A DNA stretch of 64,000 nt from NCBI GenBank assembly GCA_964625745.1, contig CAZVCJ010000003.1, forward strand, positions 5,515 to 69,514, written 5' to 3'. The translations under genes were made by a program, and so were the position numbers. The DNA comes from CAZVCJ01 sp964625745 (GTDB lineage Bacteria > Chloroflexota > Anaerolineae > VGOG01). Of this stretch, positions 52,661-59,510 are shown piece by piece (the stretch's first letter is position 1; every line of letters begins with the position of its first letter). The notes beneath the pieces are model-generated. The model was not told the DNA's origin. It searched no databases and saw only the letters and a list, made by a program, of their open reading frames with translations.

Positions 52661-53338
52661 GTGTTCATAGTATCTGAGGCGTGGAAGAGAGCCTATCCTG
52701 GGGCAGCAGTGGGGGTACTGGCCGTGCGCAATGTTCTCAATCCGGAGCGTCACGCTGCCCTTGACAAACGTAAGGAAGAATTAGAGAATCAGTTGCGAGC
52801 CCGATTCTCCGATTACGATAGAGCCGCGCTGAAGGCTCTCCCTACCATCCAGGCATACAACGCTTACTACAAGCGTTACAAGAAGACCTATCATGTCCAG
52901 CTTCAACTTGAGTCAGTTGTCTTCAAGGGCAAACCGATTCCTCGGGTGGCAGCGCTCGTGGAAGTCATGTTCGTGGCCGAGCTCAAGAATCTGCTCTTGA
53001 CGGCGGGGCACGATCTGGAAGCCGTACAGATGCCGGTGAAGATTGATGTGGCAGAGGGCAGTGAGTGCTATATCCGGCTCAACGGTGAGGAACAAGGATT
53101 GAAATCAGGTGACATGACGATAGCCGATGCCAAAGGCGTCATCTCGTGTGTGCTTTATGGTCCCGACCGCCGCACGCGAATCACACCTGAGACTCGCCAG
53201 GTTCTCTTCACAGTCTATGCCCCTCCGGGTATTGGGGAACAAGCAGTACATGATCATCTGCAGGACATTCAGGCCAACGTTCTGCTTGTTGCACCGCAAG
53301 CCGATGTGGAGTTGCTGGAAGTGTATGGCACGAAGTGA
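52661..53338 (+). CDS. B3/B4 tRNA-binding domain protein
   Basis: 225-aa protein with the B3/B4 fold otherwise found in the beta subunit of phenylalanyl-tRNA synthetase: VSEAWKRAYPGAAVGVLAVR, SYxxYYKRYKKTYHVQLQ-like region (AYYKRYKKTYHV), and GISCVLYGPDRRTRITPET-like end (AKGVISCVLYGPDRRTRITP). Stand-alone members may edit or bind misacylated tRNA, but the role is unproven. GTG at 52661 follows AAGGAG. It is followed 4 bases later by the acetyltransferase gene, so the two are linked. Confidence 0.85.
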   Translation: MFIVSEAWKRAYPGAAVGVLAVRNVLNPERHAALDKRKEELENQLRARFSDYDRAALKALPTIQAYNAYYKRYKKTYHVQLQLESVVFKGKPIPRVAALVEVMFVAELKNLLLTAGHDLEAVQMPVKIDVAEGSECYIRLNGEEQGLKSGDMTIADAKGVISCVLYGPDRRTRITPETRQVLFTVYAPPGIGEQAVHDHLQDIQANVLLVAPQADVELLEVYGTK

Positions 53339-53342
53339 ACGG

Positions 53343-54302
53343 ATGTCACTAGAAACAGTCCCGTTACGAAATGACCACCTCGAAGACGCCGCCGCGCTGG
53401 TGACGGCCCGCTATCGAGCGCTGCGCGAACACGCGCCATCGTTGCCCTCCCGCTATGAGGACGTCAGCTCCATACTGACGCCGTTGCGTGACCTGGCTGG
53501 GCGAGCCCCAGGAGTCGTCGCCATGCGCGATGGCCGGCTCGTTGGTTTTCTCCTGGGGACGGTGATCTCCGAGTTCAGAGGGAAACGTAGCGTCTACAGC
53601 CCGGAATGGGCCAACGCCGCAGATGCGGAGGACAGTCGAAAAATATATCGGGAGATGTACGCCTGTCTCTCGGCTCGCTGGGTTGCCGAGGGGTGTTTTA
53701 TTCATCTGGTTACTCTCCTGACCCACGACCGCCAGGCAATAGATGCCTGGCATTGGCTGGGCTTTGGACTGGCCGCCGTAGACGCCATCTGCGACCTCAC
53801 GCCTGTGCAGGGAATCATGGCCGATGTCGTCATACGTCGTGCTGGGTTGGAGGACATCGAACAGGCGATGGCGCTAAGTCGAGCACTGGAGCGGCACCTG
53901 GCCACAGCGCCGATCTTCCTCATCATCCCTGAAGAGACACTAGAAAAAGAATTCCACGAGCAATGGCTTGCGAATTCGGCCCACGCATTGTGGCTGGCAT
54001 ACCGTGGTGGAGAGGCCGTGGCTTGCATCGGCCTCGAGCCATCCAATCCGAAGGCCTGCTACATCATCCGCGACGAAAAGACCGCCAGCATAACCAGCGC
54101 ATTCACCACGGAGAGCGAGCGAAACCAAGGCATAGCAACGGCGCTACTCAACCACTCGCTGAACTGGGCCCGTTCGGTTGGCTACGAGAGGTGCGCGGTG
54201 GATTTCGAGCCTCAGAACATTCCTGCTGTCCGTTTCTGGCTGAGACACTTCCAGCCGGTTTGCTATTCGCTGATCCGCCACGTGGACGAGAGGGTTGCTT
54301 GA
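53343..54302 (+). CDS. GNAT acetyltransferase with two domains
   Basis: 319-aa protein with two GNAT folds. In the C-terminal one (about 165-315) the acetyl-CoA loop reads TESERNQGIATALLNHSLNW and the end VDFEPQNIPAVRFWLRHFQP, both typical. The N-terminal one (1-160) is degenerate, with GRLVGFLLG and ARWVAEGCFIHLVTLLTHDR. Substrate unknown. The start lies 4 bases after the B3/B4 gene stop. Confidence 0.87.
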   Translation: MSLETVPLRNDHLEDAAALVTARYRALREHAPSLPSRYEDVSSILTPLRDLAGRAPGVVAMRDGRLVGFLLGTVISEFRGKRSVYSPEWANAADAEDSRKIYREMYACLSARWVAEGCFIHLVTLLTHDRQAIDAWHWLGFGLAAVDAICDLTPVQGIMADVVIRRAGLEDIEQAMALSRALERHLATAPIFLIIPEETLEKEFHEQWLANSAHALWLAYRGGEAVACIGLEPSNPKACYIIRDEKTASITSAFTTESERNQGIATALLNHSLNWARSVGYERCAVDFEPQNIPAVRFWLRHFQPVCYSLIRHVDERVA

Positions 54303-54397
54303 GCCCGCGAGGAGCGGGATGCAGATCATTGACCAAGGAGGCAAAAAGTGGAAACTCGACGTTTTGGCCGTACTGGGCACATGAGTACAGTAGCCAT

Positions 54398-54565
54398 ATG
54401 GTGAGCTTCGTTCTATCGCAAGACGTAACCGGGTTGTGCACCGTCGGAGATACTCGTTTGTTGCCGCTTGTTCTTCAGGCTTGTGATGACTACATTGCTC
54501 TCAGCAAGAGTGAGCAGGAGGCGCTGATCGCTTCCGCTGAGGAGTATGAGCCTCTATTCACCTGA
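54398..54565 (+). pseudogene. C-terminal fragment of an aldo/keto reductase-like gene
   Basis: 55 codons read MVSFVLSQDVTGLCTVGDTR and LLPLVLQACDDYIALSKSEQ and EALIASAEEYEPLFT, resembling the C-terminus of a group of aldo/keto reductases. The catalytic barrel is absent. Likely remnant; there is no gene in the rest of 54303-54635. Confidence 0.55.
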
Positions 54566-54635
54566 AGGGCAGTACCAATCGCTAGAACCAGCAGGCAGAC
54601 TGAAGTAGCGAGACAATAAGGAGGACATCAGTTCT

Positions 54636-55055
54636 ATGAAGAGCTATCGAAAAGAACTATGGTTCAACGTTCCTGGACGCCGAGCCTTCATCAACGTCAC
54701 GCGCCAGGTTGAAGAGTGCTTGCGCGAAAGCGGCATCAAAGAAGGGCTGGTGCTGGTGAACGCCATGCACATCACCGCCTCGGTCTTCATCAACGACGAT
54801 GAACGCGGCCTCCATCAGGACTACGACGATTGGCTGGAGGAGCTGGCTCCACACGAACCCATCGGCCGCTATCGCCACAACCGCACCGGCGAAGACAACG
54901 GTGACGCGCACCTGAAGAGACAGATCATGGGCCGTGAGGTAGTCGTAGCGGTTACCGATGGTCGCCTGGACTTTGGCCCGTGGGAGCAGATTTTCTACGG
55001 TGAGTTCGATGGACGTCGTAGGAAGCGCGTCCTGGTAAAGATCATAGGCGAGTAA
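54636..55055 (+). CDS. yjbQ: YjbQ-family (UPF0047) protein
   Basis: 139-aa protein of the YjbQ family: [60 protein letters not shown] and [20 protein letters not shown]. Family members have a weak thiamine-phosphate-synthase activity, but their main role is unknown. An AAGGAGG site precedes the ATG. The stop is 2 bases before the SDR gene. Confidence 0.93.
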   Translation: MKSYRKELWFNVPGRRAFINVTRQVEECLRESGIKEGLVLVNAMHITASVFINDDERGLHQDYDDWLEELAPHEPIGRYRHNRTGEDNGDAHLKRQIMGREVVVAVTDGRLDFGPWEQIFYGEFDGRRRKRVLVKIIGE

Positions 55056-55057
55056 TC

Positions 55058-55855
55058 ATGGCGACTTTGAAAGCATTACCCGACCTGATATCCCTGAAGG
55101 GCAAACGAGCTTTGATCACCGGCTCTGCGGCTGGCATCGGCAAGGCCATCGCCTGTAGATTCGCCGAAGCAGGAGCCGATTTAGAGCTGGTGGATATTGA
55201 CGGCGAAAGGCTGGCAGCCACGAGGAAAGAGTTAGCGAGCTTCGGAACAGAGGTTAATATCCACAAGACGGACATATCGAGTAGGGAGGAGAGAGACGAG
55301 CTTTGGGAAAAACTGAGTGGGGATGGGCCGGACATCCTGGTGAATAATGCCGGTATCTACCCCTTCAAGGGGTTCTTGGACGTTGACGAGTCCTTCTACA
55401 AACGGGTAATCGAGACGAATCTGAACTCGGTCTACTGGATGTGCCAGAAGATGATCAGAAAAAGACTGAAATTGGGGGGCGTGATTGTCAACGTTGGATC
55501 TATAGAAGCTATCGTGGCATTCAAAGAGGACTTGGCTCACTACAGCGTGAGCAAAGCCGGGGTCATTGCTTTGACCCGAGCTCTGGCCAAGGAGCATGGC
55601 AAGCACGGTTTCAGAATAAATGCGGTAGTGCCTGGAGGGATCATCACCAGTGGGACCAAGAGGGCTGCCAAAGGTATATTTCGCTTTGACTTTGGTCTTA
55701 TCAGGACTGGCATCGAATTCAAGCAACGGCTGCCTATAGGCCGACTGGGACAGCCAGATGAAGTCGCGTGTATGGCGCTGGTCCTGGCTAGTGATATATC
55801 CAGTTACGTACATGGGGCAGCGATACCAGTGGACGGCGGATTCCTGGCGGTATGA
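55058..55855 (+). CDS. Short-chain dehydrogenase/reductase
   Basis: 265-aa NAD(P)-dependent oxidoreductase of the SDR (FabG-like) type. Cofactor motif ALITGSAAGIGKAIA, NNAGIYP, catalytic Ser in NVGSIEA, and YSVSKAG (Tyr-x-x-x-Lys) are all present. LVDIDGER suggests preference for NAD. It probably oxidises an alcohol in a catabolic pathway; substrate unknown. It follows yjbQ with 2 bases between, so they are cotranscribed. Confidence 0.92.
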   Translation: MATLKALPDLISLKGKRALITGSAAGIGKAIACRFAEAGADLELVDIDGERLAATRKELASFGTEVNIHKTDISSREERDELWEKLSGDGPDILVNNAGIYPFKGFLDVDESFYKRVIETNLNSVYWMCQKMIRKRLKLGGVIVNVGSIEAIVAFKEDLAHYSVSKAGVIALTRALAKEHGKHGFRINAVVPGGIITSGTKRAAKGIFRFDFGLIRTGIEFKQRLPIGRLGQPDEVACMALVLASDISSYVHGAAIPVDGGFLAV

Positions 55856-55971
55856 TAATGCGAGCCACGGCAGACGTGTAGATAGAAAGGGGGTGATCAG
55901 CAACGAAGCAACTGCTTTTAGTAAAGTTACGTGCATCGTTTTCACAAATCTAAATCGAAAGGAGAATTCCG

Positions 55972-56389
55972 ATGTCAACAGTAAGGAATCAAGGCCATCG
56001 TCCGCCGCTGGATTGACCAGGTCTGGAAGAAGGGGGATCTGGATGCAGTGGATGAGATTTTCGCCGCCGACTTTGTCTTCCACTAAGCTGGCACTCAAGG
56101 AGAGCCTGACCGCGAGGGCTACAAGGAAGCCGTGACCGGCCTGGTTGCTCCCTTCGCCGACGTTCATGCCGCCGTTGAGGACATGATTACGGAAGGAGAC
56201 AAAGTTGTGCTTCGCTGGACCTGGGGCGGCACCCACACAGGCGAGTTCTGGGGAGTTCCCCCTACGGGTATGCAGGTGACGGTGACGGGGATCAGCATCC
56301 TCCGTATCGAAGGCGGCAAGATCGTGGAAGAATGGGGCGAAATGGACAACATGGGTCTGATGGCCCAGCTTGGCGTCGAGATGGGCTAG
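55972..56389 (+). pseudogene. SnoaL-like/ester cyclase-family protein, frameshifted and with a nonsense codon
   Basis: After AAAGGAG and ATG (55972) the frame is lost within a few codons. In another frame the sequence reads KAIVRRWIDQVWKKGDLDAV DEIFA..., then meets TAA at 56084-56086, and continues GYKEAVTGLVAPFADVHAAV and THTGEFWGVPPTGMQVTVTG to 56389. This is a SnoaL-like ester-cyclase fold. Two lesions make it a pseudogene unless the assembly is wrong. Confidence 0.75.
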
Positions 56390-56711
56390 GAAGGCGTGGT
56401 CCCGCCAATGGAGGAGGATGGGGAGTAGCTGTTAAGGATGGCTCCAATGAGGGTGAGGAATTGCGCCAGTTGATGCAGCGCTCTGGCGTCGTTGACCCAG
56501 GTGAGAGCTTCTTCCTGGAGGAGCTTGAAAAAGAGTCCGTGTGATTGACAGACGCAAGTCTTGCGTACCGTAAGGAATGATGATGTCCCACCCTCCTGGG
56601 ATTTGCGATTGCCAGAGGCCGATTGTCGAATGATACATCGGCAATCGAAAATCGAAATCTTAAAGAGCCCAGGGTAATCATGACCGCCTTGGGGAAAGGA
56701 GATAAAAGAAA
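56390..56711. other. Intergenic stretch with repeat remnants
   Basis: One open frame ends VVDPGESFFLEELEKESV at 56544, but no start or homology is recognised. From 56560 to 56665 lie ATTGCCAGAGGCCGATTGTC and GCAATCGAAAATCGAAATC, parts of a small repeat. Confidence 0.5.
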
Positions 56712-57890
56712 ATGGATCTGCAATTGATGGAAGAACAAAAGATGACCAGGAAAATGGCCCGGGAACTGGCCGCTAAGGAGATTGCCCCTATAGCAGCGGA
56801 GATTGACGAGACGGGGCGGTTTCCCAGGGAGGTCATGGAAAAGATGGCTGAGGCTGGCCTCTTCGGCATCCTGGTCCCACCACCTTTCGGCGGGGCCGGG
56901 GGTGATAGGCTCGCTTTCGTGCTGAGCGTGGAGGAGATAGCGGCGGCCTCTGCCTCGGTTGCCTGGAGCCTGGTGACGAGTATAGGTGTCAGTTTCATCA
57001 TTCTGGCCTTCGGCAGCGATGCGCAGAGGAAGAAGTACCTGCCTGCCCTGGCCAAAGGGGAGAAGCTGGGGGCTTTCGCCCTCGTCGAGCCCAGCGGCGG
57101 GACCAACTGGCAGATGACCTTGCAGACCCGGGCAGTAGCCGATGGCGATCATTACGTGGTCAACGGCTCCAAGTGCTTCACCAGCAACACTGGCGAGGCG
57201 GACATCTACACCGTCTTTGCCAGAACCGACCCGGCGAAAGGGCCGATGGGCATCTCGGTGCTGATCGTCGAGAAGGACACCCCCGGCTTTTCTTTCGGCA
57301 CACTGGAGGACAAGTTGGGCCTTCGCGGGGATCCCACGGGGGAGCTGTTCTTCGAGGATTGCCGTGTGCCCAGGGAGAACCTGGTGGGGCAAGAAGGCGA
57401 CGGCGTGAACATCTTCCAGGCTTATGGGGCTCTGGATTGCGTTGGACAAGCCGCCGTAGCCGTAGGAATTGCCCAGGCCGCGTTGGACGCCTCCGTCAAG
57501 TACGTCAAAGAGAGAACCGTGGTGGAGCCGATGACCCTGGCCAATTTCGAGAACGTTCAGTGCGCCATCGCTGACATGACCGTCGCAGTGGAGGCGGCCA
57601 GGCTCATTGCCTATCGCGCCGCCTTGTCTGAAATGAAAGAGCGGCCAGACCCCTTGATGTTCGCGGCGGCGATGTTCTGTAACGAAGTGGCAATGGATGT
57701 CGCCGGCAAGGCCGTTGAGCTTCATGGGGGATATGGCTGTACCAGTGACTTCCCGGTGGGGCGCTACTTCAGGGATGCCAAGACGCTGTCTTTGCAGAAG
57801 ACGTTCGATTTTGTGAAGACAATGATTGGGAAGATGCTCCTGGGTATTCCCATGGGCCCTCCCCCTGGGGCTGGCGGCCCACCCAGGTAG
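56712..57890 (+). CDS. Acyl-CoA dehydrogenase-family flavoprotein without the usual catalytic Glu
   Basis: 392-aa flavoenzyme of the acyl-CoA dehydrogenase fold. N-terminal helices, GLFGILVPPPFGGAGGDRLA, AFALVEPSGGTNW and the C-terminal ELHGGYGCTSDFPVGRYFRD are typical. In most relatives the C-terminal loop has IYEGTxxxQ with the catalytic Glu; here it reads LSLQKTFDF, so Glu is replaced by Lys. The alternative position of isovaleryl-CoA dehydrogenase also lacks a Glu (YGALDCVGQ). It could be an enzyme with another base or a non-dehydrogenating member. A weak AAAGGAG lies upstream. A 15-bp inverted repeat follows. Confidence 0.85.
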   Translation: MDLQLMEEQKMTRKMARELAAKEIAPIAAEIDETGRFPREVMEKMAEAGLFGILVPPPFGGAGGDRLAFVLSVEEIAAASASVAWSLVTSIGVSFIILAFGSDAQRKKYLPALAKGEKLGAFALVEPSGGTNWQMTLQTRAVADGDHYVVNGSKCFTSNTGEADIYTVFARTDPAKGPMGISVLIVEKDTPGFSFGTLEDKLGLRGDPTGELFFEDCRVPRENLVGQEGDGVNIFQAYGALDCVGQAAVAVGIAQAALDASVKYVKERTVVEPMTLANFENVQCAIADMTVAVEAARLIAYRAALSEMKERPDPLMFAAAMFCNEVAMDVAGKAVELHGGYGCTSDFPVGRYFRDAKTLSLQKTFDFVKTMIGKMLLGIPMGPPPGAGGPPR

Positions 57891-57913
57891 ACCGCAGTCA
57901 GGAGATCGTGACC

Positions 57914-57953
57914 AGACTTCGGAAGTCTCTAGAACTGAAGACTTCCGAAGTCT
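57914..57953. repeat. AGACTTCGGAAGTCT inverted repeat
   Basis: AGACTTCGGAAGTCT (57914-57928) and its exact inverse (57939-57953), loop of 10 bases. May be a terminator-like hairpin after the acyl-CoA dehydrogenase gene or a dispersed repeat. Confidence 0.85.
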
Positions 57954-57992
57954 ATCTTGTCGGTTTTCGCCCTCTCGACAACGTGGATCAAA

Positions 57993-58022
57993 TTGGCCGA
58001 AATCGCAAATCTATGGTATAAT
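57993..58022 (+). promoter_or_regulatory. Promoter with extended -10
   Basis: TTGGCC (57993-57998), 18 bases, TGG-TATAAT (58014-58022). It is upstream of the small gene at 58042. Confidence 0.7.
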
Positions 58023-58041
58023 AGCGGCAGAGGTGGTTACC

Positions 58042-58212
58042 ATGAGGCTTGAAGAAGCGAGGGCATTTCATAAAGGAGAGTGGATAGCCTTTCGCACCTT
58101 TGAGGAAAGTGATGATCCAGAAGGGGAAGTAGTCCTGCACCGGGGGCTGACCGATGTCTATATCACTTTTGTAGGCCCGCCAGTTCCTGAAGGTTATGCA
58201 GTGATCTTTTAG
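58042..58212 (+). CDS. Small hypothetical protein, 56 aa
   Basis: 56-aa protein that I do not recognise. The sequence (MRLEEARAFHKGEWIAFRTF, then EGEVVLHRGLTDVYITFVGP) has alternating polar and hydrophobic residues as in a small beta-barrel. It has an AGGTGG ribosome site and a good promoter with extended -10. It may be a regulator or an orphan antitoxin. It lies just before the leucine T-box. Confidence 0.6.
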   Translation: MRLEEARAFHKGEWIAFRTFEESDDPEGEVVLHRGLTDVYITFVGPPVPEGYAVIF

Positions 58213-58494
58213 CCGAGATTTCTATGAGCTGTCGTGAGGCTGGTGAGCGGTTGGGCTAGGTGGGCTCTTTGGAAAAATCAGACATACAAGGCTGTGAACA
58301 GGAGCAGTAGGCCATCCCCACAGAGAGCCGGGTAAGGGTGGGAGCCTGGCAGGGCGCCGATGGGGAGCGCGGAAAGGCCGAACTCGCCTGGGAGCCGCAA
58401 CGGTGAAACGCGGGGGCGGAACGTCGTGCCCGCCCCCGGATTAGTCGTTGCCGAGTGGTGATCGTTACCTCGCTGGAGAGCGGATGGATAGCGT

Positions 58495-58570
58495 GGGGCT
58501 GTAGCGCAGTTGGGAGCGCGTCTCAATGGCATTGAGAAGGTCAGGGGTTCGAGTCCCCTCAGCTCCACCA
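58495..58570 (+). tRNA. tRNA-Ala (anticodon GGC), with encoded CCA, inside the T-box leader
   Basis: 73 bases plus CCA: acceptor GGGGCTG/CAGCTCC, D stem GCGC/GCGC, anticodon stem TCTCA/TGAGA with loop ATGGCAT, T arm AGGGG-TTCGAGT-CCCCT, discriminator A and CCA (58568-58570). The anticodon is the same as that of the tRNA at 51424, but that one has no encoded CCA. No obvious promoter lies directly upstream, so it may be processed from the leader transcript. Confidence 0.93.
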
Positions 58571-58632
58571 AGTGCCAGTAATCAGTGATCAGATCGGGTT
58601 GCTGGGCCATCAAGCAGGGTGGTACCGCGGAG

Positions 58633-58667
58633 AAGTCCCCTTCGTCCCTGAGGCGAAGGGGACTTTT
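58633..58667 (+). terminator. T-box terminator hairpin
   Basis: AAGTCCCCTTCG (58633-58644) pairs perfectly with CGAAGGGGACTT (58654-58665), followed by TT. It overlaps the 3' part of the antiterminator, as required for a T-box switch. Confidence 0.88.
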
Positions 58668-58680
58668 GTTGGGGGTGGGT

Positions 58681-59028
58681 TCAGGGAGGCTGCAATCCTG
58701 TGGCTTCTTCAAGGCGTCGGTCTAGGTCTTGTCTAATCTGTGGGGGTGCCTTTCCCAAACGCCGTAAGATCAAAGAGCGATGAAGGGTGACCAATTTGGC
58801 CATTCTGAAAACGGATGTGGTTCTCAAGCCGGTCAAGTGGAAGTCCGGATGGGATTTCTTGAGGAGGTAGTCTGTAGAGAGCAAAGGTGAAGGGACAACA
58901 GAGGTTATAAAGGCGAGGACTATGTCTTCCCCTATGGGATCAGGGGAAACGATGACCGCAGGGCGTACCTTTCGCCCCGTCAGGTCTGTAAAGGGAAATG
59001 GGACGAGAACAATGTCGCCCCGGTGCAA
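58681..59028 (-). CDS. PemK/MazF-like toxin
   Basis: 115-aa protein of the PemK/MazF type: RGDIVLVPFPFTDLTGRKVR and PAVIVSPDPIGEDIVLAFIT are the family start, and KSSVFR-like LRTTSVFRMAKLVTLHRSLI the second motif. These are RNA-cutting toxins. It starts at TTG 59028 and follows the AF2212-like antitoxin gene by 18 bases. The pair lies between the leucine T-box and leuS on the opposite strand. Confidence 0.85.
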   Translation of the reverse strand: MHRGDIVLVPFPFTDLTGRKVRPAVIVSPDPIGEDIVLAFITSVVPSPLLSTDYLLKKSHPDFHLTGLRTTSVFRMAKLVTLHRSLILRRLGKAPPQIRQDLDRRLEEATGLQPP

Positions 59029-59046
59029 GGATGGCGGAGAACCTCA

Positions 59047-59268
59047 TCACACCGGTTCTCCATCTTCCAAAGTGTATATATCTTCCCGTGGATCGGCAAG
59101 AAAAGCAAAAGAGGGGCTGTCCTCTGCCAGCTTAGCTATGGCCAGGGAAGAGAGGTCGTCCTCCGGTAGAAAGAAGATCAGTTTCACTTCAGTTCGATCC
59201 GGCAATGAGACGGATTCGAGCGGGTGGAACAAACCATTGTCGTAGACTGCTTTAATAGTCTTCAGCAT
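59047..59268 (-). CDS. AF2212/PG0164-family antitoxin
   Basis: 73-aa protein with the short AF2212-like signature: MLKTIKAVYDNGLFHPLESV, PDRTEVKLIFFLPEDD. These proteins have a beta-rich N-terminus and accompany PIN or PemK-type toxins. ATG at 59268 follows GGGGTAAAG. The acidic C-terminus (DPREDIYTLEDGEPV) would bind the toxin. Confidence 0.83.
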   Translation of the reverse strand: MLKTIKAVYDNGLFHPLESVSLPDRTEVKLIFFLPEDDLSSLAIAKLAEDSPSFAFLADPREDIYTLEDGEPV

Positions 59269-59299
59269 TTCTTTACCCCCTATCATCAGTGAGAGCTCC

Positions 59300-59405
59300 C
59301 GGAAAGTCCTTGAAAATGCTCTCAGCCCCCGTCCCCGGGGGCGTCGTCAGCGGAGTCGCCTTGCGAAAGTCGCCCCGGGGACGGGGCTCTGAGCACTTTC
59401 CGGGA
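59300..59405. repeat. GC-rich palindrome upstream of leuS
   Basis: GCTCTCAGCCCCCGTCCCCG and CGGGGACGGGGCTCTGAGC are imperfect inverse copies with a CGTCAGCGGAGTCGCCTTGC-type centre. It is a hairpin-forming repeat between the antitoxin gene and leuS. Confidence 0.75.
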
Positions 59406-59439
59406 AAGCTCCAGTGGATACACAATTGCTCCAGGGGGA

Positions 59440-59468
59440 TTGCCAAATCCCCATATTGATTATATCAT
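59440..59468 (+). promoter_or_regulatory. Promoter of leuS
   Basis: TTGCCA (59440-59445), 17 bases, TATCAT (59463-59468), 42 bases before the leuS ATG. It would allow leuS expression independent of the T-box upstream. Confidence 0.7.
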
Positions 59469-59510
59469 CTTCAAGTAAGGAAAGCAAATTCAACAGAGAG
59501 GAGCAAACTA

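Larger units (their letters stand above)
58284..58667 (+). ncRNA. T-box leader for leucine (specifier CUC), with a tRNA-Ala gene inside
   Basis: Stem I is supported by pairing: GGCT (58290-58293) with AGCC (58393-58396); AGTA (58306-58309) opposite GAA (58380-58382); GGCC (58310-58313) with GGCC (58376-58379); CCCCA (58316-58320) with TGGGG (58361-58365). The upper part has the conserved GAGAGCCGGG...GGTGGGAGCCTGG pattern. The specifier triplet CTC is at 58383-58385 (Leu), six bases before GAGC as in known T-boxes. The T-box sequence AGGGTGGTACCGCG is at 58616-58629; the antiterminator pairs CAGGG (58615) with CCCTG (58646). The terminator (58633-58667) has a 12-bp stem. A complete tRNA-Ala gene (58495-58570) lies between stem I and the antiterminator. 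The natural target leuS now lies 840 bases downstream. Confidence 0.82.

Noticed and set aside
58386..58388. GCC (Ala) as T-box specifier, which would fit the tRNA-Ala inside the leader
   Set aside because: It would lie only three bases from GAGC and not follow the GAA of the specifier loop; CTC has the standard spacing and fits the leuS gene downstream.
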